In this document: one piece after another, positions 34,543 to 46,144 of the stretch
Layout: every line of letters starts with the position of its first letter
Numbering within the stretch: the first letter of the stretch is position 1
DNA from: Linnemannia hyalina
Lineage: Eukaryota; Mortierellomycota; Mortierellomycetes; Mortierellales; Mortierellaceae
Direction of reading: 5' to 3'
DNA length: 64,000 nt
NCBI GenBank assembly: GCA_019671135.1
Contig: JAHRHY010000002.1
Coordinates: 1,178,001-1,242,000 of the forward strand
Notes under the pieces: generated by a model
What the model was told of the DNA's origin: nothing
What the model saw: the letters and a program-made list of their open reading frames with translations, nothing else
Databases searched by the model: none
Position numbers and translations under genes: made by a program

Positions 34543-37362
34543 GCGTTTGTTTCTTGGCAGCCATGAAAGAAACACCCACTACTCAATTGGTCGCCCACCC
34601 ATTCACGCGCAAGAATAAAGAAGCCCTTTCCAAAGGAACCGAATCGGGTGGTCGATGCTCTCAATCCATGACCATGTCACCCAACAGCAATGGTCACAAC
34701 GTCGTCTTTTTTCTTTTCGTCCTTCCGTCCCTCCTCCTCAACAATCAACAAACAGCTTTACCCACTTGTTGTTGTCATACACCCTTGTTTCCATTCTCCG
34801 CTCATTCTTTTCCCTCTCGCTCCACTTCGTTCTTCCACACCCCACGAAATAGACTCTCGGCTCAGCCGAGCCTTTTGTTCAAAAATGGGGGGATGACGCA
34901 CATGAGGGAGAAGGCACTGACAACAACTTGAGCCCGCTGTGAGTGCTATGATCCAAGTCCCAGCCGCTTGGTCTTCGTTTTTTATTTCTTTCTTCTGTGC
35001 GTCCATCCAATCCGAGCAAGGCTCTCTCGTATGTTCTTGTTGCCATGAAAAAGGCGTGGAGGGGACAGATGAACGCACACCCCTCGTGCGAAAAAATGTG
35101 AGGTGCATATGCCTCAACCGAACGTAGAAGATCAACAACCTAATTACATGGTATTACTCAGCCAAGAAAAAAAATGGAACACAACAGTCAAATCGCCATG
35201 CATCTGTTTGGAACAGGCACCCTAACAGAGAATGAAGCCGTTCACTTTTGTAAGGATTGTTCCGTCCCTTTGTCCCTCGTTCATTGTCCGATCAAGTCGT
35301 TCTGGTTTTTTTTCGCTTGTTCTGTATTTCTGCGCGGATGTTTGGGCATGTGCTCGCACATCACTCCCACTGACACACCTTTCTTGTTTCACCTCGGTTG
35401 GCAACCACCCCTTGCTTTTGCACACTGATAATCCACACTTCCAACTCCCCTTTGGTGCCTGCCGATCAAAACCAGATCAGCTAGTGATATTGATCAGTCG
35501 CTTCAAGGTAATCTTATTTTGGTATGCCATTTCATTGCTGGTGCGGGCGTGCGACGTCGTTCGTCGTCCGAAGCGAGATGTACCTCTGGGCATGCGTGAT
35601 AGGGAAAGATGTATCACAGAGCCTGGGCACAAGCAAGACATCCAAGGTGTCTGCTGTTCCGGGAGACCCATTTTCGTCTTCATGTCTAAAGCATGACTAT
35701 CGTGTTTGGGTGGAGTCCTGCTAGTTGACACAGTGTATATTCATCATTATGCTAGAGTATTGATGAATCGTAACTGCGAAAAAACACACAATAAGCAGAA
35801 GCCCAGGTCGAGTTTCCATTGTTGGTGAGACTGACTTCTTAATGCCAGTCAGCCAACTTGACAGCGTTGGTGGACAGGGCAGCACCTTGTTCTAACGACC
35901 TCTTCCTTCCTTCCAAGGGCATGGTCTAAAATCTAGTAAATGCAACGAGATATACTTCCTGCCAACTCAATTCCAGGCTGCAGCTGTTGGAACAGAGAGA
36001 GATAGAGAGTTCTTTTGTTCGAGTCGTCGAAAGGGTGAAGGTGAAAACCAAGGACGAGTGAAGGAGATGGAAGAGTAGATGTCATACCTTTGAATCTTGC
36101 CAAATAACCGAAGGCTCTGAATCGGGATGAGACGATGATTGGAGTGAGATTCATCCACTAGTGAATCGCCTCTTGGTTTTTGCTATGAATGTGGAATGTT
36201 TGGGTAGGTGGTCTAGAGACATTTTGATTTCCAACAGGGTACTCACACACGCCCACCATAGGGAGCCCCATGTGTTTCTTTGGCCCATATCTACCGATAT
36301 TGTCAAGACCTTTGACGAGTAGAAGAACGGTGCGACATCCTTGCTGTCATGGATTTCTCTCCACTCTTCTAGGTGGATTAACAAGATGACTGCCAATGGG
36401 ATCCTCGCAGTCATTTACACTCTTCATGGCACAAACATATCTACGTGGCGCTGGAAGAAAGTGGTATGTATCCATGGACATGTGTGGGATGGGAGGTTGT
36501 TTGGTACATGAGAAAGAGGATCCTTTTAATTCATTCTTTATTTTTGTGTGTGTACTTTCTTGTAAGTGTCTGAGACTGATCTTCTAGCACGGTGGGCGAA
36601 GTTGGCCCAACAACGATCAGTGAAACGAAGAAGGTTGTGTGTTTCGGTGATCTGATCAATATATCAATTCACGCTGGCTGGGTTGCAAAATATTGTGCTT
36701 GTGAAATCGAGCTGCCTTTTGGGTTCTCTGTGGCTGAGTAGATAGCTGTCACCCGTTAAACGCGCTTTTTTTTAGCGAGGTACTGATGAAGAGACTAGGC
36801 GTAGAGAACTGACAAACAATCAGCAGTACGCATTCTATATTCTTGAATAAAGCCGAGGTACGAAGGAGGGCTTGGATCTTCGGTGCGCCAACCCAACCGT
36901 ACTTATATACCTTTTTGTCTAGAGAAACGATCTTTCATCTACTCGTAGCCTTTATCGGTAGGTAGCCTTTGTGCGCTGCAAGGAGAGTTTGTTTCTTGCG
37001 CAAAGAATCGGACATGGCCCTTCAGAGCGCAATATATGTGGTGGGTGTCACTTCTTGGATGAGGCGTTTTCCTATTCACAAATCGATTGTGTTGGGCAGG
37101 GTGGGCTGGAGCAAATGGTGAAAAAGAAAAGTAGCATGCCCTTGGTCGCACAACATCCTGGAGGAGACTGAAAGGCAAGAGCGACAAATTGTCGGGGAAG
37201 GAAAATCTAATTTTCGTCTTCATGTTCCTCTTCCCATCTACTTTTTTTTTTTTCTTCATCCGATTCCGACATTCATCTCTCTTTTCTTTTCTTTTCTTTC
37301 TTTTTCACCTTTCACCTCCTCCTCATCCTCACTTCACACAAGGAGAAACCTATACCCTCACT
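34543..37362. other. Long intergenic region, two unexplained minus-strand frames
   Basis: No recognisable gene. On the minus strand, 36414-36151 reads HLEEWREIHDSKDVAPFFYS and VLTISVDMGQRNTWGSLWWA, ending at a GTGAGT-like donor, and 36154-35933 is open as well (IIVSSRFRAFGYLARFKG). The non-repetitive composition suggests a gene fragment, but I cannot name it or find its other exons. The T/C-rich 37240-37340 stretch is the FMO-2 leader. Confidence 0.3.
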
Positions 37363-39331
37363 ATGTCCACCACCGCCACCAACGATAAACCTACAGTGCT
37401 GATTGTTGGGGCAGGCCTAGGAGGCCTTATGCTCGGCGCCCTCCTCGAAAAGGCAGGTGTCCCGTACATGATCTTTGAGCGTGCTACCACCGTGAAGCTA
37501 TTAGGTATGTGTCCAGTGATGTCAAAAGCTACCAAAGATGCCACTTTTTTTGTCATCGTCTCTAATACATTAGTTCAATGTTCTTTGCCTAGGCTCGGCC
37601 ATGTCAATCGGTCCCACGCTGCTTCCCATCTTCCAGCAACTGGGTATCTACGACGACATCGTTGCCACGAGCAAGTACATGACCCACATTGATACATACA
37701 ATGAGGACCTGGAGAGTTTGCAGCGCTCCGACTACAGACCCATCGAGGAGTTGTAAGTTCCCTACCGACAAACATGCGTTGATTTTGTTCTAGCAGTGAA
37801 CCTTCCGAGACTAACAGCCACTTTCTCGTTTGTAGTACCGGCTATGGACATTACATTATTGCGCGACCCAAGTACTACGAAATCATGTTGAAGCAGGTCC
37901 CTCCCCACAAGGTGCACTTCGGTAAGCGCGTCCTCGACATTTCCGAAAAGGACGACAAGGTCACCGTTCACCTCGTCAACAATGAGACTGTCGAGGGCGA
38001 CATTGTTGTGGGAGCCGATGGTGCCTACAGCGTCATCCGCGAGCGCTTGTATGGGCAGTTGAAGGCCAAGGGAGAGTTGCCAGAGGAGGATCAGGAGGAT
38101 CTTCCGTTCAGCTGCTATTGTCTGGTCGGGCAGACCAAGGTCCTTGATCCGGAAGAGTTCCCTATCGTCAAGGAGCCAATTTCTCAGTTCCGTGCTATTA
38201 TTGGACGAGAAAAGCCATTCTCTGTAAGTCCATGATACATGTTTGCGGTATGCATGATTGTTTCGACAAAGACGATGGTTGGTTACCGACATGCGATGTT
38301 AATGTGCAGGTCTCGCTTCTTTATTTTGCGATATGTAGTGGGTTTTTATGACGACCTCCGAGCGCACGATTTGCTATTCAAATATTCAATATTTACCGCA
38401 AACATCGAGCAAGTCGGCAAAACAGAAGAAGGCTCAAGATAATGAAACCGCTGAATGGGGCACGGATTCGACGCAGGCCATGTGCGAGGAAACTCGGGAC
38501 TTTCCTCTCCAGCTCGACGACGGGAAGAAACGGACCATGGGAGATCTCTATGATGTTACACCCAAGGAATTGATCTCCAAGGTCGCGCTAGAGGAGAAGG
38601 TCTTCAAGACTTGGTACCATGGGCGTGTTGCTCTGATGGGTGATGGTATGTTCTGGCACAATTTTCTCGGCGACCCTTTAGATCCACTGCGTGTTTGACA
38701 CCAAAGACTAATGATCTACCTCCATATCTCTCCACTATAGCTTGCCATAAGTTGAACCCTTCCGGTGGCCATGGTAGGTGCTTTGTTTGCCAATTTCGCC
38801 ATAGACAATGAACATTTATTTATGTACTAATACATTTTCATGTTACAGGTGCGGTGACGGCTATGCACGATGGGATTGCCCTTGCCAATCTGATCTACGC
38901 CATGCCAACAAAAACATCAACCGACATTAACAATATCTTTAAGGAATACCAGGAGGAGAGATACCCTGCTGTGATGGTGTCGTTCGAAAACAGTCAACTC
39001 ATGAGCAAGATCACGGCTCGTGGAATCATTGGCGCCATTATTTTCTTTATGGTCACCTACATGCCCTTCTGGCTGTGGAAAAAGGCGGTACGTCCTCTTG
39101 CATTGTCTTTTCTTTCTTGTTAAGTTGACCAGCAAGACGAAGCTAACAATTCCATACTCCTGTTCTTTTATTGTTGACCAAAAGTTGACAAAAACAGTTC
39201 GGTACCGCCCTCAAATTGGATTCCTTCCAGCTATTCCATACATGGGTAGTGTTATGCCTTTTGTGTCGCCCAGTGAACGGAAGGCAAGGGCTATCTTTGA
39301 AAAACAACAGGATGCTGCTACTTCTGTCTAA
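37363..39331 (+). CDS. FAD-dependent monooxygenase FMO-2
   Basis: Seven exons, 37363-37504, 37593-37752, 37836-38223, 38339-38645, 38741-38773, 38849-39087 and 39185-39331, give 471 residues in one frame. FAD-binding strand VLIVGAGLGGLMLGALLEK is at residues 12-30; the second Rossmann acid is in MIFERA. The DG-type motif is VVGADGAYSVIRERLYGQL, followed by CLVGQTKVLDPEEFPIV. The flavin ribose motif ALMGDACHKLNPSGGHG is split by the 33-nt exon 5. A hydrophobic segment (GIIGAIIFFMVTYMPFWLW) near residue 410 and the tail RPQIGFLPAIPYMGS...SPSERKA follow. Reaction type is NAD(P)H-dependent hydroxylation or epoxidation by family; substrate unknown. First gene of the array; the DHA2 exporter gene follows downstream on the same strand. 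Confidence 0.9.
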
Positions 39332-40391
39332 TATGATGGAGGATGGGCCGTGTTCAGGAGACATATTCACATTGAGCGAATTAAAAAGAACATGTGCCAT
39401 CTGTACTGTATCCTTTACACTGACAGTAAATGCTGCAAGATAATCAAGCAGAAATCTTATGGAGGTTGATGAAGGTATGCACAGGTGTCAATGCTGCATG
39501 CGATAATAACACTGAAACCAAAGGGAAGGGGTACGGCGTTTACATGAAGGGACGCACAGTGGCTGGAAGGGGAGGAGGAAGCGGTTTCTATTGTTGTTCG
39601 AAAACATGGAAACAGATGAAGGGAAAAGTGTGTCTAACACGCCAAAAATAATTGTAGTATAGTGAAGAAACACAGATATAGGTTGAGGAAATACGGTGGT
39701 AGAGTGAAGAAACACGGCTGTATGGACAAGACACCATTTTTTTTCATCCAAGCACCTCTCTCCTGCATAGACAGTCCCCATACGTCTCCACTTGCTCCAA
39801 CAAACTCCATTCCTCCCGGAGAGGGCTATATATCTCGCACCTTCCATCTTGAATGTAGTGCTTCTGTGCCTTGCCCCTCCCTATCCGCAGTTCAAGACGC
39901 AGAGAAGTATGGGTAATGAGTAAACCAGTGAGAGGGTAAGCGAATGGCCAATGCAAGGGTTCATATCCTACCGGTTGTAAGACGAAACACAAAAAGTCAA
40001 ACGAAAATTTGGTGCAAAAAAGGGCTGGGTAAGTGTTCTTCCCAGAATCCTGAACCAAAAAAAATGAGATGGAGTTCGAAAAGGAGGGTGCAGAGTGAAA
40101 CGTGACGTACGAGAGCCGTGTAAAATAAAATTGGTCCAAAGAACTCCAGTCCCATCCTTCGCCCGCAGTCGACTACGAATGAGAATCTTCATTTTTTCAT
40201 AGTTTCCACACGTACATTTGTCAGACAAAGATGAAGAGAATAATACTCCGATCTCCAAAGCCATCCCCGATCTCTCGCTTTTTGTTGCTACATATAAAAG
40301 GACGTCCCTACCCCTATTCTTTTTCTTCATTCTTCACTCTTCATCCCTCTTTATACCCCTGTACAAGAATACACTCCAAGGAACTACCACC
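39332..40391. other. Intergenic region upstream of the MFS gene
   Basis: No gene seen. It contains the TATA box listed at 40293. Confidence 0.45.
40293..40300 (+). promoter_or_regulatory. TATA box of the MFS transporter
   Basis: TATAAAAG lies 92 bp before the MFS start codon, a typical core-promoter distance in this window, with a T/C-rich leader between. Confidence 0.55.
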
Positions 40392-42226
40392 ATGGAGGCC
40401 ACACCAACAACAACGATAGCAACCATAACAGCAACATCAACTTCTTCACCACCACCGTACGACGCTGGTGGTGCACTCGACATCCCTCCTTCGACCACCG
40501 CCTCGACTATCGAGGCTAGCATCCATGGTTTTGACTCCAACGAAAAGTCCATTAGTGACAACAAGCTAGAGAGCGACCTTGAACAGCAGGATAAGCCTTC
40601 CAACCACACACCAACTGGCATCCGTCGCTTTCTTTTGCTCCTTGGGTATGTTTCCTCAATTGTATGCATTGGTTGCCTCAGAGCAAAAAAAAAAAAAAAA
40701 AAAAAGAAAGCTAGCCACCTAACATCTCCTCTTTCCGTTTTATTTATTACTTCAGTCTCTTCTTAGGATGCATCTTGGCAGCACTGGACAACACGATCGT
40801 CGCCACCGCCTTGCCCCAAATCTCCTCCGACTTCAACGCCCAATCCCAGATGGCATGGATCGCAACCGCATACCTTCTCGCATACACCGCCTTCCAATCC
40901 CTCTACGGTCGCTTCTCCGATATCTTTGGCCTCAAGACCATGTACCTCGGCGCCAGCGTCATCTTTCTTATCGGATCTATCGGCTGTGGTGCCGCTTCGT
41001 CTATGATCATGCTGATTATTTTCAGAGCCGTCCAGGGAATTGGTGGAGCAGGATTGTTGTCGATCATGATGATCATGGTCTCAGTCATGTTTGGCGACAT
41101 CAATGAGCGCGCCCGGTACCAGACTCTGGGGTATTTGGCGTTTGGTATTTCGGGCATCTGTGGGCCCTTGCTCGGGGGCGTCTTTGTTGAGCATTCGACT
41201 TGGAGATGGTGTTTCTACATGAACATCCCTATCGGCGTCTTTGCCGTGCTCCTCGTCTTCAAGTTCTATCAGATCCCCTTTGAGCGCACCGAGACCTTGC
41301 AGAAGAAGCTGAGAAGAGTCGACTACTTTGGAGTGTTAATCACTATCGGTGCCGTCTTGTGTCTACTCCTGCCACTGAACTGGGGTGGTACCGCCTACGA
41401 CTGGAACTCTGCCGTCATTATTTCGCTCTTCTGCATCATGGGCGTTTTGATCATCGTCCTCGTCTTTGTCGAACAGCGTGCTGCAGAGCCTATTATCCCC
41501 ATGTACCTCTTCCTCAACCGCGAGGTCGCCCTCCTCGTCACCGTCAACTTCCTCACCGGACTCATCTTTAACGGCTGTGGCTTCTACATACCCCTCTACT
41601 TCCAAGTCGTCCAAGGCACATCTGTCACCGACTCGGGTCTCCGTCTCATGCCTGCTGTCCTTGGCGCCGTCTTCTCGACCGGCTCATCCGGCTTCCTTCT
41701 CGCAAAAGTCAAAGACTACCGCCGTTTCATCACCCTTGGCGCTGCAACCCTCACCCTCTCCGTCGGTCTCTTCATCCTCCTCGACGAACATACCTCGCTC
41801 GCAAAGCAACTCATCTTTGTCCTCATCATGGGACTTGGCCAGGGATTCATCTACCAGAACTGTGTCCTCGCCTGCCAGGACTGCACCGAAGCCAAGGACA
41901 TGGCCGTCGCTACTGGATTTGTCGTCTTCATCAACAGTATCGGAAACGCCGTCGGTGTCGCCGTCTGTGCCTCTGTCATCAACAACTCGCTTACCACCAA
42001 CCTTGCAAAACTCCCAGAGTCCAGTCAAGCCGTGTTCCGCGAGTTGAACGTGATTGAGAACATTAATGTGATCTTTACGTTGCCTGAAGAGTTGAAGGCA
42101 GAGGTTGTGCATGCGTATGCGTTGGCGTTCAGGACACTGTTTACTATACTGACGCCGATGATTGGACTTGGGTTCGTGTTGTCGCTTTTTGTTAGACGCA
42201 GAGGATCCCTTGCCAGGAAGGAGTAA
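40392..42226 (+). CDS. MFS drug:H+ antiporter, DHA2 (14-TM) family
   Basis: Two exons, 40392-40645 and 40756-42226, give 574 residues. A Ser/Thr/Pro-rich cytosolic N-terminus of ~75 residues precedes the first membrane segment, which is assembled across the splice (LLLLGLFLGCILAALDNTIV). Family motifs: LDNTIVATALPQISSDF (DHA2 motif D1), YGRFSDIFGLK (motif A), FRAVQGIGGAGLLS (motif B) and FGISGICGPLLGGVFVEH (motif C, the antiporter signature). Fourteen hydrophobic segments can be counted, ending in a basic tail (RRRGSLARKE). Such plasma-membrane proteins export toxic or secondary metabolites in exchange for protons. It lies between FMO-2 and FMO-3 on the same strand, so it is a candidate exporter for their products; this link is inference. 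The intron contains an A20 run. Confidence 0.93.
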
Positions 42227-42606
42227 TCTATTTCGTTCATGGTCATTTGCATTAGCGTTTTTTTTTTATACCCCAACCTACTCTCACCATCGCATTTTTT
42301 TCATGCTTAATACCTTTCTCAAAAGGGAGCTTAACCCACAGGTTTGGCTCGAAATAAATCATTGAAAAAGAAAGTTGTAGTCTGCAACATGTTGGTCCTA
42401 GTTATGAAGATAGAGCAGGGGCAGAGGTGACCAAGACAAAAAAAGACAACAGCTGTACTGCAAGTTATTCGTTGTATTATTATTTTTCCTCATAGAACAG
42501 ACTGGGTGTTCTCATCAGCAGAAATTGACTAGCTGATGGCACCGCGCTGCGCCAGCAGTCGTCGGTTGACCGTACTGAGACTGATGGTATCGGCCAAGGC
42601 GAGACC
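42227..42606. other. Intergenic, nothing seen
   Basis: No gene or repeat recognised between the MFS stop and the WD40 pseudogene. Confidence 0.4.
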
Positions 42607-43352
42607 TCAAGCTTCAAGCATGCCTCCTCCGTAACCCCACACCAACTGTACTAACACCTTATCCAATCCCTCAACCGCCCTCCACATTCGAATGGACTCA
42701 TCAACACCTGTAGTAGCAAGCTCCAACGTATTGGGCAATGTCCGTGGACACACTACTGTAATGCACGCTTCAAAGGCCGTCACAATTCTGCCTTCAGGAG
42801 CAACATCCAAGGGGCTCTTTAAGATAACAACCTTAAAAATCCCCATGCTCGCTATCCATTGTCCACAGGACGAAATCGTGATCCGCTGGACAAAACGTTG
42901 TTTTCTCAGGATGGTTCGGTACTCTTCGCTCTCACCCCCCGCCTTGCTCATAACCAAAGGTACTCTCTCCCCATACGGTGGCACGAAATGATCTGGAAGC
43001 TCGTCGTTAAGAACGCAAAGGTCATCCAAAAGGATCGCCAGTTTCGATGCGGGCCTTCTCAATTCCAGTGCTCGTCTCTCAGACAATTATATCTCTATCT
43101 CCGCATGCTACCATAGTATCGTAACCGTTAGGAGAAAATGCCAGGCTCAAAACATATAGCCATCGCCAAGAACGTGTTTTCTTGCGCCCCAAAGTCGAAC
43201 TGTAGAATCGCTGCTACCGGAAGCAATCTAATCGCGGCATGGTAAGTGAGCCAGAGCCTCCACCTAGCCCGCAATCGGCAACGGTATGTATTTGAACGTC
43301 GCACAGACATGCCTTGTGTGTGGTCGGAGCAGAAAAGGAGCCAAATGCTCAC
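42607..43352 (-). pseudogene. WD40-repeat protein pseudogene fragment
   Basis: The minus strand carries consecutive WD40 pieces in different frames: IASGSSDSTVRLWGARKHV (about 43235-43180), LAFSPNGYDTMVACGDRDII followed by a stop in place of the expected Trp, and then an open frame from 43086 to 42607 with ISSCGQWIASM and TLELATTGVDESIRMWRAVE. The GSSDSTVRLW and DESIRMW strands are typical of WD40 blades, and the ending resembles the last blade of NACHT/WD40 or similar proteins of early fungi. Only the C-terminal region survives; at least two frame breaks and one nonsense codon are present. Opposite strand to the monooxygenases, so unrelated to them. Confidence 0.65.
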
Positions 43353-43849
43353 ACATCTCTAAAATTCGATATGTACTGTACATGAACTTGGGGAATAAAA
43401 CATAGGGCACACATTTCTTCGTCGTTGTAGCCCATTTTCTACAGGAGTCGACAGAGAATGAACAGGATATAAGGAAAAAGAGAGTCTACTCTTTTACCTT
43501 GATCCTAATGGTACCCTTCCTTGGAGGAATCTTTCAGCATGCTGCTCTATGTACCGCTATGGCTCCTCCGACACATGCGTCAAACTTATTGAGAAATAGC
43601 GCAAGGGACCCATGAAAAGAAAAAATGAAGAAAATGCTCAATCACAGAAGACAACGGAAGGTACTGTTGCACAAACAAATGAAGGCAGGAAAACTATCGG
43701 CCTAATGGCGCTTGCCATCGACGACAGAGAGAAGAAAAAAACGAACACCCTCCTCTTCATCTCGCATCTCTTCTCATCCGAATCTCATCGTCATCTCAAT
43801 TCGACTTCGCATTCCTTCGTCAACACTCCCCATTTCCACTCACCCACCA
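43353..43849. other. Intergenic with FMO-3 leader
   Basis: No gene. The stretch 43745-43848 is a T/C- and ATC-rich leader very like that before FMO-4. Confidence 0.45.
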
Positions 43850-45493
43850 TGTCCAGCAATGACAAACCAACGGTCCTTATTGTCGGAGCAGGCCTAGGAC
43901 CTATGCTCGGTGCCCTTCTCGAGAAATCGAATGTTCCATACACCATCTTTGAGCGCGCTGCCATGGTCAAGCCCCTGGGTAGGTGACTTTTCTGTCTCCA
44001 TCAACAACTAACATACATTTATAAGCGCTGCTATTAACCAACCACTTTTACATTAGATTCTCTCAGGATCGGCAATGTCCATCGGTCCCACGCTCCTTCC
44101 TATCTTCCAACAGATGGGAATCTATGATGAGATCGTCGCCACGGGCAAATACGGATGTCATATATACAGCCACAGGGAGTCACTGGAGCCTTACAGACCC
44201 CAGGACTACAGCATCATGAAAGAATAGTAAGTTCATATATTTCTTGGTTGATCCCATTCGATCTCTTCTGTTCTGAGCAATGGTCAAACTTTAACGCTGT
44301 TCTTTCACTTTTTTTTCTTAGCACTGGCTATGTACATTATTACTCGCCCCGATTACTACAGCATCATGCTGAAGCAGGTTCCAGCCCACAAGGTCCTTTT
44401 CGGTCATCGCGTGTTGAACATCACCGAGGAAGGCGACAAGGTCACCGTTCACCTCTCCAATAACCGAACCTACAAGGGTGACATCATTGTTGGCGCGGAC
44501 GGATCCTACAGCGCGGTCCGTCAGCGTATGTACGAGCAACTGAAGGCTAAGGACCTTCTTCCAAAAGAGGATCAGGAAGATCTTCCCTTCGGCTCGACCT
44601 CTCTCGTCGGCCAGACCAAGGCTCTCGACCCCGAGGAGTTTCCTATCGTCAACAAGCCCCATTGCCAGTTTCTCGGTTTCCTTGGAGACGACAAGCCGTA
44701 TACTGTAAGTTGACGTTTGTCATACTTTTTGAATGACAATACTGGGACGATAACAACGATTATATTAACTTGCGATACTGTCTCTACATTGACATGTAGT
44801 GGTGTGTGATGAGTACCACCCAGAAAACGCTCTGTTGGATGGTTATTCACCACCTATCGAAAAAAAACCGAGTAAGGAGGCAATGGAGCAGCGTTTCCGC
44901 AACAGCGAAAACTCTGGCGAGTGGGGAGCTGCTCCAGCCCGATGCATGATGCGATTACACTCGCTAACTTGATTTACGTCATGCCAACAAAAGACGTCGG
45001 ACGATATTACCAGGATATTTGAAGAGTACAAGAAGGAACGTTACCCAGCTGTGATGGCATCATACAAGAGCAGCCAGATCATGGGAAAGGCTATAGAAGA
45101 GTATCATTGGCAAGCTCATCCTTTTCCTCATGACTCATATGCCCATTTGGTTGTGGAAACTATCGGTACGCCTTTCGGCTTCTGTTTAGAATTTTCGTTG
45201 GCTTCGCTTGTTAATTTTGGCAATTGAGACAGCTAACCTAACATCTCCCTCCTCCTTTCTTTGTTTTTTGCTATCAACAGAAAAAGTTGAAGACGCTTCT
45301 GTACAGACCTCAGGTTGGGTTCCTGCCAAACATTCCATTACAAGGCAGTGTGGTTCCGATCGTGTCACCCAGTGAACAAAAGGCCAGGGCTCTCTTTGAG
45401 AAGCAACAACAACAGGACCAGCAGCAACCTCGATCTAGAGATTTGAGCGAAGAATCACAATTGCAACACCAGGTAACAAGGGTTCTACCATAA
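43850..45493 (+). pseudogene. FAD monooxygenase pseudogene FMO-3
   Basis: The exon plan of the array is recognisable but broken. Exon 1 has lost one residue in the FAD glycine motif (GAGLGPMLG for GAGLGGLMLG). Exon 3 begins with a 5-nt deletion near 44330 that shifts frame before ITRPDYYSIMLKQ; its rest is well preserved (IIVGADGSYSAVRQRMYE). Exon 4 has an insertion in the A run near 44860, and at 44940 the sequence jumps from GEWGAAPA straight into the exon 6 text MHDAITLANLIY, deleting the flavin GD motif, micro-exon and two introns. A further single-base insertion follows MPTK near 44993. The last exon (45283 on) reads RPQVGFLPNIPLQGS and SPSEQKA and then an extra Gln-rich extension to 45493. 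Not functional as written. Confidence 0.88.
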
Positions 45494-46144
45494 TTCGCCC
45501 GCTCTATGGTCTCATATATCCTTTGTGCGTGGCCTGGCAAAGCCTGGTGAGCAGCGGCAAGTGCAGTTAAGATTTTAGGTTCCAGTAGAAGGGTGAATAA
45601 GAAGTAAATGGATTGCTCCTCAGCACACATGCATGTCATACCAAACACAGACTGAAATTGGGGCAAAGGGAAAGTTCGACAGGGACCAGATGGCAACTGT
45701 ACAGAGTCACACCATGTAGTGCCATTACCCGTCTTCTTTGTCTCCCTTTTCTGGAGACATGCGGTGTTTGTTGCCCCACTCACTTCTTTACGACGGTTTG
45801 AGGTATGTCATTTGGTGCTCAACTGTCAAATGAGGGTACCCAGAGTTCATGGTCCCACTGCACGGACAGAAAACGGCTGTTGAGATGCAGAAGGGGAACA
45901 GCAGAGGGTAAAGTATGCTCTCATAGAGAAAGTGAAATTGATGTAGCACAAACGAAATGGAAGACGGGCATCCACCAAACAGACACAGTTGGCGTAAAAA
46001 CAACACTCGCACCTCTCCTGACCTCTTCCTCGTCAGATTCATTCATCTCGCTCCATCTCTCCTCTCATCCGAATCCCATTTTTCTCCATCCCTCCTTCCC
46101 GATTCCTCTTCAACCCACTCATTACGCCGCTGCTCTCATCCACC
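45494..46144. other. Intergenic with FMO-4 leader
   Basis: No gene seen. 46010-46140 is pyrimidine-rich and shares blocks such as CTCTCATCCGAATC with the FMO-3 leader. Confidence 0.45.

Noticed and set aside
41684..42112. Minus-strand acidic frame opposite the MFS gene
   Set aside because: Shadow of the transporter coding sequence.
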